A DNA stretch of 64,000 nucleotides from Tritonibacter multivorans (GTDB lineage: Bacteria; Pseudomonadota; Alphaproteobacteria; Rhodobacterales; Rhodobacteraceae): positions 62,001-126,000 of the forward strand of contig NZ_CYSD01000012.1 of the NCBI RefSeq assembly GCF_001458415.1, given 5' to 3'. How positions within the stretch are numbered: the stretch's first letter is position 1; each line of letters begins with the position of its first letter. Made by a program: the position numbers and the translations under genes. This document shows, piece after piece, positions 1-7,565 of the stretch. The notes beneath the pieces are model-generated. The model ran no database searches, had not been told where the DNA came from, and worked only from the letters and a program-made list of their open reading frames with translations.

Positions 1-369
1 CAGGTTCGCGGTCATCGCCTCAAGCGCTGCGGGCGGCGCAATGCCAAGCCAGAGCCCGACAATGCCGGCAAAGACCGCCCCGCCGGCGCTGCCGCCCAAT
101 GCCATCCAGCCGCCATATGCATCCGCAAGCTCTGCCAGCAGCCCCTGTTTGGCGGGCGTTGGCGCAGGCGCATAGGTGGGGGGCGGCATATGGGCCAGCG
201 CATCGGCCAGAAGACCCTGCTGAAAGGCCTGCGTCATCTGGGGCGGTTGCATCTGCGCCTCGGAAAACAGCGCCTCCAGCGCCATATCCGCGTCGCGATC
301 CAGCCCAATGTCAGAGCCAGTTTCAGGACCGGACGCACGCCCGGATTTGAAAGTGTTCTGATCAGCCAT
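1..369 (-). CDS. Membrane protein downstream of ECF sigma factor (3' end outside window)
   Basis: Open reading frame of at least 123 codons that runs off the left edge. Its ATG at 369 overlaps the sigma-factor stop by 8 bases, so the two are probably translationally coupled. The N-terminal ~85 residues are acidic and then Pro/Ala rich, and are presumably cytoplasmic. A Gly/Ala-rich hydrophobic stretch at about residues 88-112 looks like one membrane span. A single-span membrane protein directly after an ECF sigma gene is a common position for an anti-sigma factor, and that is the working idea. No zinc anti-sigma motif is visible in the part present. The role is inference from position; that this is a real coding frame is well supported. 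Confidence 0.65.
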   Translation of the reverse strand, partial: MADQNTFKSGRASGPETGSDIGLDRDADMALEALFSEAQMQPPQMTQAFQQGLLADALAHMPPPTYAPAPTPAKQGLLAELADAYGGWMALGGSAGGAVFAGIVGLWLGIAPPAALEAMTANL

Positions 370-1036
370 CGTGATACCCCAGTTCTGCTTTGCGCGTCAC
401 CAAAAGCTTGGCCAGCGCCCGTTTACCCCGCGCGGTCAGGCTTTCGACAGCCTCCACGCTAACATCCAAAATCTCGGCAATCTCTGGATTGCCCAACCCT
501 TCGATATGGCGAAGGACCACAGCCCGGCGCTGCCGTTCTGGCAACTGCATCAGAGCCGCCTGCAGCGCCTCTTGTCTGGCGCCGTCCTGCATCATGTCAG
601 CCGCGCTGCGGCTGTCGTCTGCAGGTTCCGGGATGGCGTCCAGATCCACAGATCCGCCACGCCGACGCCGTTTCACATCAATCGACAGGTTCATGACGAC
701 CCGGTATAGCCAGGTCGAGACCTTGGCTTTGCCCTTGGTGTCGTCGCCGTCTTCCTCCGCACTGGCACGGTCCCAATCAGGGGCCGCTTTCCACAACCGC
801 AACAGCGCTTCCTGCGCAACATCTTCGGCTTCGGCCCGATCGCCAAGCACCCGAAACGCCACACCAAATGCTTTGGGACCAAGACGTTGCGTCAGTTCAC
901 TGGCCGCCGCCGCATCCCCTTGCGCATAGCGCAGCAACAGCTCCGCATCCGGGTCTGGCCGGGGGCGCTCTGTGGCCGGAGCCACGGTGGAGCGCGCATC
1001 TGGCGCGCGCCCCCGGGAGAAGGTTTTGCGGAACAA
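362..1036 (-). CDS. ECF-type RNA polymerase sigma factor
   Basis: 224 residues, typical of a group IV (ECF) sigma factor with a somewhat extended N terminus. Region 2 lies at about residues 30-120, including the core AFRVLGDRAEAEDVAQEALL and the basic WLYRVVMNLSIDVKRRRR segment used for -10 recognition. An acidic insertion (EEDGDD) sits inside region 2. Region 4 lies at about residues 155-215, with LPERQRRAVVLRHIEGL and a helix-turn-helix around NPEIAEILDVSVEAVESL. The upstream EF-hand gene ends 15 bases before this start, and the downstream membrane protein overlaps its stop, giving a three-gene operon. The probable job is transcription of an envelope or ion-stress regulon. The exact regulon cannot be read from sequence. 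Confidence 0.9.
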   Translation of the reverse strand: MFRKTFSRGRAPDARSTVAPATERPRPDPDAELLLRYAQGDAAAASELTQRLGPKAFGVAFRVLGDRAEAEDVAQEALLRLWKAAPDWDRASAEEDGDDTKGKAKVSTWLYRVVMNLSIDVKRRRRGGSVDLDAIPEPADDSRSAADMMQDGARQEALQAALMQLPERQRRAVVLRHIEGLGNPEIAEILDVSVEAVESLTARGKRALAKLLVTRKAELGYHDG

Positions 1037-1051
1037 CAGTCGGACGGTCGG

Positions 1052-1546
1052 TTAGCCTTCGTCGCGTCCGCCGTCAGTGCCGTTACTGCGGTGATGTTTC
1101 ATGCGTTTTTCCATCTTTGCCCGAGCCGCCTCGAATTCTTCTGCGGAAATAGAACCGTTGCCATCCTGGTCAACACGCTGGAACATTTTGTTGCCTTTAC
1201 GTGTCTTAGCCATTTCTTCGGCACTGAGCGCACCATCGCCATCGGTGTCAAGCCGTTCGATCATTCGCGCGCTGCGCTTGGAGAGTTTCTCCGCCATTTT
1301 GGCAGACCGATGCGCCTCCAGCTCCTCTGCGGTCAGCTTGCCGTCGCCGTTGCTGTCCATGGTGGCAAAACGCGCTGCGCGATGGGCTGTCAGCTCTGCC
1401 TCTGTGAGGGCGCCATCGCCGTTTGTGTCCAGGTCTTCAAAGCTCGGCATCATGCGTGCGCCAGCGCCGGGCTTTGCGGTGCCTGCCTGCGCCACCAGCC
1501 CAACGGAGATGGCAATAATTGCGGTAATCAGAGTCTTGTTGGTCAT
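1052..1546 (-). CDS. Secreted four-EF-hand calcium-binding protein
   Basis: 164 residues starting at the ATG at 1546, which is preceded by GAGAGG and begins with a clear signal peptide (MTNKTLITAIIAISVGLVAQAGTA). An upstream in-frame ATG at 1615 would bury the signal peptide and is rejected. Four EF-hand loops of the DxDxDG type follow in regular spacing: DTNGDGALTEAEL, DSNGDGKLTAEEL, DTDGDGALSAEEM and DQDGNGSISAEEF. The C terminus is Lys/Arg/His rich. The protein should be exported to the periplasm and bind calcium. It is the first gene of an operon with an ECF sigma factor and a membrane protein, which suggests calcium or envelope sensing (inference). Confidence 0.85.
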   Translation of the reverse strand: MTNKTLITAIIAISVGLVAQAGTAKPGAGARMMPSFEDLDTNGDGALTEAELTAHRAARFATMDSNGDGKLTAEELEAHRSAKMAEKLSKRSARMIERLDTDGDGALSAEEMAKTRKGNKMFQRVDQDGNGSISAEEFEAARAKMEKRMKHHRSNGTDGGRDEG

Positions 1547-1828
1547 CGGTTCTGATCCTCTCTCAGTGATCTTCGATCGCGGCGGCCTGTTCTTGGCTGC
1601 CGATACAAGTCTCACGCCGCAGGTTGCGCATTCCGTCGCGGTTTATTGAAAACTGGAGCAAATTTTTACAAAGCCTTGTTTTTTCAAGGACCTCTGGGGG
1701 CAGGTCGTGTCATCTGGCCGCAGCCCCTTGCAGACGCTTGGTTGCGACGCCCAGATATGGGACAACCCAAAGGCATCACCGTCTGTGGCTGGCCGTTCCG
1801 GCGCAGGCGCCCCGCAGGAGAAACCCCA

Positions 1829-2284
1829 ATGACCGACATCCCTCAGGTGGCAGATCAGCCCGCACAGGTCTCATCGCTTCCGGCAGACCGCCCCGTCAAA
1901 CCCGCGCTGTGGAAAGGCTGGCGCCGTCGCTGCCCCAGCTGCGGCGAAGGCGCGATGTTTGATGGCTACCTTAAAGTACGCGACACCTGCGACCATTGCG
2001 GCGAAGACCTGAGCCCGCAAAAGGCAGACGACGGCCCGGCCTATCTGACCATTCTGGTTGTCGGGCATATTATGGCACCGATCCTGCATGTGGTGGCCTT
2101 TGAGTGGCGCCCGGACCCGTGGGTCACGGCGACGGTGTTTTCCATCGGCTGTGTGGCATCGTCTTTGTATCTGTTGCCGCGCATCAAAGGTGGAATTGTG
2201 GCTTACCAATGGGCCAAGCGCATGTATGGTTTTGATGACCGCGCCAAGGCGCTCAGACAAACCGCTCAGAAAGACACGGAATGA
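1829..2284 (+). CDS. DUF983 family membrane protein
   Basis: 151 residues from the ATG at 1829, which has CAGGAG about eight bases upstream. A longer in-frame reading from 1646 has no comparable start signal. The N-terminal part carries two CxxC pairs (CPSCGEG and CDHCGED), looking like a small zinc ribbon. Two hydrophobic segments follow: about residues 75-95 (YLTILVVGHIMAPILHVV) and about 100-120. This arrangement is characteristic of DUF983, whose function is not established. The stop overlaps the start of the following Nudix gene as ATGA, so the two form a coupled pair. Confidence 0.85.
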   Translation: MTDIPQVADQPAQVSSLPADRPVKPALWKGWRRRCPSCGEGAMFDGYLKVRDTCDHCGEDLSPQKADDGPAYLTILVVGHIMAPILHVVAFEWRPDPWVTATVFSIGCVASSLYLLPRIKGGIVAYQWAKRMYGFDDRAKALRQTAQKDTE

Positions 2285-2985
2285 CGTCAGCTGACATCCG
2301 CCCGGAGGTCCGAAACGCCGCAACGGTCATTGCGCTGCGGGACCGCCACTCAGACAGCCCCAAGGTTCTGATGGGACAGCGCGGGGCACGGGCGGCGTTT
2401 ATGCCGAATAAATTTGTCTTTCCCGGCGGAGCAGTGGATGTCGAAGACGCCACGGTGCCGCTGGCTGCCCCCCTGCCCGCCCCGTGCCGTGCGCAATTGG
2501 CGGTCGAGGCACCAGCAGGTCTGGACCACGCGCTGGCGGTGGCTGCCGTGCGCGAACTCTGGGAAGAAACCGGCCTGCGCCTTGGTCAGCCCGGCGCGTG
2601 GCAGACCCCGGTGCCCGGCGACTGGGCAGGGTTCGCCACTGCCGATCTGCTGCCGGATGCCAGCGCGTTGCAGTTTGTCTTTCGCGCCATTACCCCGCCG
2701 GGGCGCCCGCGCCGCTTTGATGCGCGGTTCTTTTTGCTGGATGCGGTCGCGCTGCACGGCGATCTGGATGACTTCTCGCAGGCCTCAGACGAGCTGTCCC
2801 ATCTTCAGTGGATCCCCCTGAGCGAGGTGCGCCAGTTCGACCTGCCCTTTATCACCGAGGTGGTTCTGGCCGAGGTCACCGCGCGCCTGACGGACACAGC
2901 GCCTCCAGACAGCATTCCCTTCTTCCGCAATGATGACGAAGAAAGCCTGTTCCTGCGTCTGCACGGGCGGCCATTGGATGACTAG
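2281..2985 (+). CDS. Nudix hydrolase with a split Nudix box
   Basis: 234 residues, overlapping the DUF983 gene by ATGA. The Nudix box is present but interrupted. The glycine-rich entry FVFPGGAVDVED is separated by about 40 residues from the catalytic helix VAAVRELWEETGLRLG, which keeps the REx2EExG core. An insertion in this place is known from the NUDT19-like subgroup, many of which act on CoA or CoA esters. Hydrolysis of a nucleoside-diphosphate-linked substrate is therefore expected, with a CoA-type substrate only an inference. The C-terminal ~60 residues are acidic and end without any recognisable extra domain. Confidence 0.87.
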   Translation: MTSADIRPEVRNAATVIALRDRHSDSPKVLMGQRGARAAFMPNKFVFPGGAVDVEDATVPLAAPLPAPCRAQLAVEAPAGLDHALAVAAVRELWEETGLRLGQPGAWQTPVPGDWAGFATADLLPDASALQFVFRAITPPGRPRRFDARFFLLDAVALHGDLDDFSQASDELSHLQWIPLSEVRQFDLPFITEVVLAEVTARLTDTAPPDSIPFFRNDDEESLFLRLHGRPLDD

Positions 2986-3005
2986 ATCGCCCGCTGGATC
3001 GCCCG

Positions 3006-3911
3006 CTAGATCGCCAAGACCAGCCCCACGATCGACAGCATCAACAGCGACATGCCCAAGAGTTCGCGGCGGCTGACCGTTTCACGGAAAAACAGCACTG
3101 ACGCCAGCAGCGACAAGAGCAGTTCCACCTGCCCCAGCGCTTTGACATAGGCGGCGTTCTGCAGCGTGAAGGCCCAGAACCAGCAGTAAGACCCGCCCAT
3201 GCTGGTGATCCCGACCCAGAACGCGACGCGACGGGCTGCCCAGACGCGGGCAATCTCGCCCCGGTCGCGCCACAACAGCCAGGCCATCATCATCGCCACC
3301 TGCAGAGTGACCACCACCGCCAGCGTCACGCCCGCGCGCATTGGCGCATCCATCTGCGCAAGCTCCAGCGAGGCGGCGCGGTAGAAGGTGGCCGAGAAGG
3401 CAAACAAGACGCCAGACCCGAGCCCAAGACGTGCCGCGCGATTGGTCAAATGCTGCCACCACGGCCCCGCGTCTGCCTTGGCCTGTTTTGACAGCACAAG
3501 AACCGCTGCAAGGCCCATGCAGATCGCCCCCCAGCCTAGGGTGCTGATCTGGTCCCCCAGCACCACCAAGCCCACCAACGCGGTCTGGATGACCTCGGTC
3601 TTTTTAAAGGTGATCCCCACGGCGAAATTGCGCGCTTTGAATAGGGCCACCACACAGATGGTGGCGAGGATCTGGCTTGCCCCGCCAATCACCGCATAGA
3701 GAAAGAACCAAGCGCCCAGCGCCGGGAAGCTGTCTCCGGTGAGGGAAAGATAGGCCCAGAGCGCCGCCCAGATCAGCGGCGCAGAATAAAGAAAGCGCGA
3801 CAGCGTCGCCCCGGCGGGCGTCAGGGTGACCGACGCCAGAACCTTCTGCAACATAAAGCGAATGGTCTGAAAACTGGCAGCTGCCAGCGTCACAGGGATC
3901 CAGATGGGCAT
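3006..3911 (-). CDS. DMT (EamA) family transporter
   Basis: 301 residues with about ten hydrophobic segments in two internally related halves, the architecture of EamA/DMT permeases. The C-terminal motif YVKALGQVELLLSLLASVLFF, followed by ETVSRRELLG, is the repeat typical of this family. The start is placed at the ATG at 3911; a TTG five codons upstream (3926) is possible. The substrate is unknown; family members export amino acids, metabolites or drugs. It stands alone, convergent with the Nudix gene, and is followed upstream by the leftward desaturase. Confidence 0.85.
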   Translation of the reverse strand: MPIWIPVTLAAASFQTIRFMLQKVLASVTLTPAGATLSRFLYSAPLIWAALWAYLSLTGDSFPALGAWFFLYAVIGGASQILATICVVALFKARNFAVGITFKKTEVIQTALVGLVVLGDQISTLGWGAICMGLAAVLVLSKQAKADAGPWWQHLTNRAARLGLGSGVLFAFSATFYRAASLELAQMDAPMRAGVTLAVVVTLQVAMMMAWLLWRDRGEIARVWAARRVAFWVGITSMGGSYCWFWAFTLQNAAYVKALGQVELLLSLLASVLFFRETVSRRELLGMSLLMLSIVGLVLAI

Positions 3912-3959
3912 GGAGGGGGCTTTCAAACGATGCCTAAAATACCCCCGAACCCTGCCTGA

Positions 3960-4877
3960 TTATTCGCCCGCCTGCCAGAGCGGATGTGGCACCGGATCCT
4001 TGGCGCGCAGGAAGTAACGGGCAAAGACCGCCCCATAGCTGGGCAGCACATAGCCGTGATTGGCCCGCTGATACCCGGATTTATCCGCGCGATAGAGGTC
4101 CGGAAGACGGTGCCACGGCACGCCCGGATGCATGTGATGGACAATATGCAGATTGTTATTGAGGAACAGGAAGGCAAAGACCCCCTGGCCTTCGACAATT
4201 GCGGTGCGGCCATGTTTGTCATCATGTGCCCGATGCTCCAGAAAAGTGCGCACCTTCAGCAAAGACAGCGCAGCAAAGGCGGCCAGCAGATAGGCACTCA
4301 GGCTCATCGGGGACATCACAACCAGCACCAGCACCAGAAGACCGCCCAGCCCATGCAGGATCCAGTCGCGCAGAACGCCTGGCTGCCCGGCTCGGATCAG
4401 CTTTGCATCGCTGAACACAAAACAAACCTGCCCGAGGATCGGCCCAATCAGCATCCGCCCCAGAAGCGTATTGTTCATCCGCAACAGCCCCTGCCGCCAT
4501 TTTGGCATCTGCGCCCAGACCACGGGATCGTGAAAGTTGCTTTCGGGGTCATCATAGGGATCTGTCAGCCGGTCATCTTCGTGATGGGCCAGATGGGTGT
4601 CGCGGAAACGGCCATAGGGGATCATCAGGTTCAACGGCAGGAACACCAGCAGTTCGTTCAGGCGCTGATTGCGGAACGGGTGACCATGGATCACCTCGTG
4701 ACAGAGCGAACATTGCAGCGCGATCATCAGGGTCGCCAGAACCACCGCCAGCGCCATCGACACCTGCGGCAGCACAAACACCGCCAGCGCCCAGAACGCA
4801 TGGCACGTCAGGATCAGCGCAAAGGTGCCCCACTCTGGCCCATCGGGTAAATAGTCTTCGACGTGCGGCTCAGACAT
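3960..4877 (-). CDS. Fatty acid desaturase family protein
   Basis: 305 residues, an integral membrane di-iron enzyme of the FA_desaturase superfamily. The three histidine clusters are present: HEVIHGH near residue 60, HLAHHED near residue 95, and HIVHHMHPG in the C-terminal third. At least four membrane spans surround them. The reaction is an oxygen-dependent desaturation or hydroxylation of an acyl or related lipid chain; the substrate cannot be deduced. The ATG at 4877 is preferred because it overlaps the DUF2061 stop by 8 bases (ATGTCTGA); another ATG at 4889 is possible. The pair is divergent from an XRE-type regulator. Confidence 0.87.
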   Translation of the reverse strand: MSEPHVEDYLPDGPEWGTFALILTCHAFWALAVFVLPQVSMALAVVLATLMIALQCSLCHEVIHGHPFRNQRLNELLVFLPLNLMIPYGRFRDTHLAHHEDDRLTDPYDDPESNFHDPVVWAQMPKWRQGLLRMNNTLLGRMLIGPILGQVCFVFSDAKLIRAGQPGVLRDWILHGLGGLLVLVLVVMSPMSLSAYLLAAFAALSLLKVRTFLEHRAHDDKHGRTAIVEGQGVFAFLFLNNNLHIVHHMHPGVPWHRLPDLYRADKSGYQRANHGYVLPSYGAVFARYFLRAKDPVPHPLWQAGE

Positions 4878-5100
4878 GTGCGCCCCCATCTGCGAAGGCG
4901 GGCGCGCGGCCCCATTGAATGCCGGACCAGATGCGCTCGTAGATGAAATACATCGTGAGCCCCAGAGCCGCGTTCACAACGGCCATGACCCCACCTACAC
5001 TGAGCGAGCCAGTGCCAATGTAGCCGACCACCGACATGCAGATCAGGCCGATGATATTCCAGATCACCGCCTTCACGATTGAGCGCCTGCGCGTTTCCAT
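4870..5100 (-). CDS. DUF2061 small membrane protein
   Basis: 76 residues beginning METRRRSIVKAVIWNIIG. There are two hydrophobic helices (about residues 10-30 and 38-58) and the conserved FIYERIWSGIQWG end that typifies DUF2061. The function of the family is unknown. It is the first gene of a two-gene leftward unit with the desaturase, suggesting a role in membrane lipid composition (inference). Its start faces the XRE regulator across 110 bases. Confidence 0.85.
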   Translation of the reverse strand: METRRRSIVKAVIWNIIGLICMSVVGYIGTGSLSVGGVMAVVNAALGLTMYFIYERIWSGIQWGRAPAFADGGAHV

Positions 5101-5192
5101 GACCTTCGCCTTCTTGTTGTTTTTGCTGGGTCAAATTTACGTGACAGGCGGGATGTGCAGAATTCCGAATGTAATTAACAAATCTCACGGAA

Positions 5193-5208
5193 TGTGATAG
5201 TTATCACA
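5193..5208. promoter_or_regulatory. Perfect CRP/FNR-family palindrome (TGTGA-N6-TCACA)
   Basis: The sequence TGTGATAGTTATCACA has 7-base perfect arms around a 2-base centre. It matches the E. coli CRP half-site consensus TGTGA-N6-TCACA exactly. It ends two bases before the ATG of the XRE regulator, in the place of its ribosome binding site. Binding there would block that gene, and the site also lies in the divergent promoter region of DUF2061/desaturase. The palindrome is seen directly; the protein that binds it is inference. Confidence 0.6.
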
Positions 5209-5210
5209 GC

Positions 5211-6110
5211 ATGGTGGAAATAGCTGACAAACTCTTGCGGGCGGAACAGTTCCGCGACCGGCTGAACAAGGCGCTGAAAGACAGCGGCCTGAGCCAGAGC
5301 GCACTGGCGCGGCAGACCGGCGTGGATCGGTCGACGATCTCGCAGCTGCTGACCGATGACGGCGCGCGCCTGCCCAATGCCCATGTGGTCGGCGCCTGTG
5401 CTGCGGCCTTGGGCGTGTCCGCCGATTGGCTGCTGAGCCTGTCTGACCGACCGGAAAGCGCGGCGGAGCTGCTCGCCTTGTCGATTGCCATGACCGAAGC
5501 GCCGCGCGCGCTGGTGGATGAACGCATCTATGAATGGCACCGCGAGGCTGCCGGGTATAAAATCCGCCACGTGCCTGCGACCCTGCCCGATATGATGAAA
5601 ACCCGCGAGGTGCTGGAGTGGGAATACGCCCCGCATCTGGGTCGCACCGCCGATCAGGCGATTGGCGCGTCCGAGGACCGGCTGAGCTGGATGCGTCAGT
5701 CAGGATCCGACTACGAGATTGCCCTGCCCATGGCCGAGCTGGACTGTTTTGCCCATGGCATTGGCTATTATCAGGGGCTGCCGCTTGAGAAGCGGATTGC
5801 GCAGCTTGACCATATGGAACAGCTCTGCACCGATCTCTACCCACGACTTCGGGTCTATCTGTATGACACGCGGCGGCTTTATTCTTCGCCGATTACGATC
5901 TTTGGCCCATTGATGTGCGTCTTCTACGCGGGCAGTCATTACATGGCCTTCCGCGACCGCGAACGGGTGGAGACCTTTACGGGGCATTTCGACCACCTGA
6001 TCCGCGAGGCGGATATTACAGCACGGCAAATGCCCGGACGGGTGCGCGCACTCAGGGCGCAGATCTCGCAGGACCACCCGGATCAGGCCGAAACAGACAA
6101 AGCCCCATAA
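5211..6110 (+). CDS. XRE-family transcriptional regulator
   Basis: 299 residues. A Cro/C1-type helix-turn-helix is near the N terminus (LNKALKDSGLSQSALARQTG, then VDRSTISQLL, residues ~18-65), ending with the ALGVSADWLLSLSDRP signature of this fold. The remaining ~220 residues have no motif I recognise but are compact and non-repetitive, so probably a ligand-sensing domain. The ATG at 5211 has no clear ribosome binding site, because the perfect TGTGA-N6-TCACA palindrome occupies that region. It is divergent from DUF2061 and the desaturase, which it may control. Confidence 0.85.
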   Translation: MVEIADKLLRAEQFRDRLNKALKDSGLSQSALARQTGVDRSTISQLLTDDGARLPNAHVVGACAAALGVSADWLLSLSDRPESAAELLALSIAMTEAPRALVDERIYEWHREAAGYKIRHVPATLPDMMKTREVLEWEYAPHLGRTADQAIGASEDRLSWMRQSGSDYEIALPMAELDCFAHGIGYYQGLPLEKRIAQLDHMEQLCTDLYPRLRVYLYDTRRLYSSPITIFGPLMCVFYAGSHYMAFRDRERVETFTGHFDHLIREADITARQMPGRVRALRAQISQDHPDQAETDKAP

Positions 6111-6138
6111 AAAATCCGGGCAAACAGCGTTGCCCGGA
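6109..6138 (-). terminator. Intrinsic terminator of the bmt gene
   Basis: A perfect 9-base stem (TCCGGGCAA and TTGCCCGGA) closes a 6-base loop. On the minus strand it is followed by TTTTTT. It lies just downstream of the homocysteine methyltransferase and just after the stop of the XRE gene, so it may serve both strands. Confidence 0.8.
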
Positions 6139-6158
6139 CCGTTGTCTTCTGCGGCGAC

Positions 6159-7184
6159 TTACCCTTCAGCCTTCGCCCGACGGCGGCCCCGGCGTTCGCG
6201 TTGCGGCGCGCAGGTTGCCGCGTCGGTGCCATCACTGTCAGACGAAAATGCGCCAAGGGCGGAGCTGATCGCCTCTAGGCTCGGACGCGGGCCGACCTCT
6301 TGGGTGTCGAGCGCCTCGCGCATTTTCTCCAGATGCGCAGGCGTGGTGCCGCAGCAGCCGCCGATGATCTTGGCCCCCGCAGCCCGTGCCAGAACCGCAT
6401 ATTCCGCCATCAGCTCGGGCGTGCCGTTGTAGTGGATTTCACCATCCACATATTTTGGAATGCCCGCATTGCCTTTGGCGACGATCGGAATGTTCGGATA
6501 GGCCTCGTTGAAGCCCAGAACCGTGCGCAGCAGATCGGATGCGCCAACCCCGCAATTGGCCCCAAAGGCCACTGGCGGATTGTCCAGCCCCTTGACCAGC
6601 TCCACCAGCGCAGGCGAGGTCACCCCCATCATGGTTCGGCCTGCGGTGTCAAAGCTCATGGTGCCCACCCAGGGCATATCCACGCGGGCAAAGGCCTCTG
6701 CCGCGGCGCGGTATTCTTCGGGGGCGGAAATGGTCTCCAACCACAGAATATCTGCGCCACCATCTTTCAGCCCGCGCGCGGTCTCTTCAAAGATGTCCAC
6801 GGCCTCCGCATGGCTCAGGCTGCCAGTGGGTTCCATAATCTCGCCGGTTGGGCCAACAGATCCGGCAACGATCACGGTGCGCCCGGCGGCATCTGCCACT
6901 TCGCGGCCCAGCTCGGCGGCGCGTTTAGACAGATCGTATGCGCGATGGCCGGCGTCATGCAGTTTCAGGCGCGCACGGTTGGCCCCAAAGGAATTGGTCA
7001 GGAACAGATCGGACCCGGCCTCGACCGCGCCGCGATAAAGCGCGCGGATCTTGTCGGGTTCATCTTCGTTCCACAGTTCCGGGCTGTCGCCGGACTCCAG
7101 ACCCATGTTGAACAGATTTGTTCCTGTCGCCCCATCGGCCATCAGAAAATCGTGGCTGTTCAGGAATTCAACAAAATCGACCAT
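6159..7184 (-). CDS. bmt: Betaine--homocysteine S-methyltransferase
   Basis: 341 residues of the homocysteine S-methyltransferase family, a zinc TIM-barrel that transfers a methyl group to homocysteine to form methionine. The opening DGATGTNLF, the zinc-ligand segment GANCGVGASD and the final GGCCGTTP cysteine pair are all present, so the site is intact. Betaine as donor is inferred from similarity to Rhodobacterales Bmt proteins and from the divergent GlxA-type regulator, the class that controls betaine use. The last ~30 residues are a basic, Arg-rich tail. A strong terminator follows. No SAM-type riboswitch could be recognised in its leader. Confidence 0.85.
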   Translation of the reverse strand: MVDFVEFLNSHDFLMADGATGTNLFNMGLESGDSPELWNEDEPDKIRALYRGAVEAGSDLFLTNSFGANRARLKLHDAGHRAYDLSKRAAELGREVADAAGRTVIVAGSVGPTGEIMEPTGSLSHAEAVDIFEETARGLKDGGADILWLETISAPEEYRAAAEAFARVDMPWVGTMSFDTAGRTMMGVTSPALVELVKGLDNPPVAFGANCGVGASDLLRTVLGFNEAYPNIPIVAKGNAGIPKYVDGEIHYNGTPELMAEYAVLARAAGAKIIGGCCGTTPAHLEKMREALDTQEVGPRPSLEAISSALGAFSSDSDGTDAATCAPQRERRGRRRAKAEG

Positions 7185-7565
7185 TGTGAAACTCTCATTT
7201 TCTCGTCAGAGGCGATCCGTGACACGCCGCACAACCCAGATCAAATTCGTTTCCTTCAAGAAGATTATGAGGTGATCTGCGCAGCCAACCTGACCGGATT
7301 TCATCGGACCCGCGCGGATTGCATGTGAAGACTCAAATCAGAGTCCCGAAGCCCCTCTTGAGCGCCAAAATCGCAGAATCCGCCCCGAGTCGAAACCACG
7401 CCAAATTCGCTTCATTTTTGGGTATTTTCGCAAAAATCGGTTTTCCTCGCCATGTACAGGGATGTGCCCAAGTTATCCCCAGCCTTCTCCCCGGATTCCG
7501 ATTTGCGCGCGTGCCGGGACTCCCGCAGCCTGTTGGGGAAGTTTACCTCAGGCGAATCGAAGTTG
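7185..7565. other. Divergent intergenic region between bmt and the GlxA-type regulator
   Basis: About 380 bases that hold the promoters of both genes if the regulator starts at 7566. An ATG at 7452 in the regulator frame would shorten it to 267 bases. The stretch around 7385-7445 is AT-richer than its surroundings. I see no riboswitch core, tRNA or long hairpin. Confidence 0.5.

Noticed and set aside
7185-7330. Possible SAM or SAH riboswitch in front of bmt
   Set aside because: I compared the minus-strand leader with the SAM-II and SAH cores as I know them and found none of their conserved blocks. A covariance-model search would settle it.
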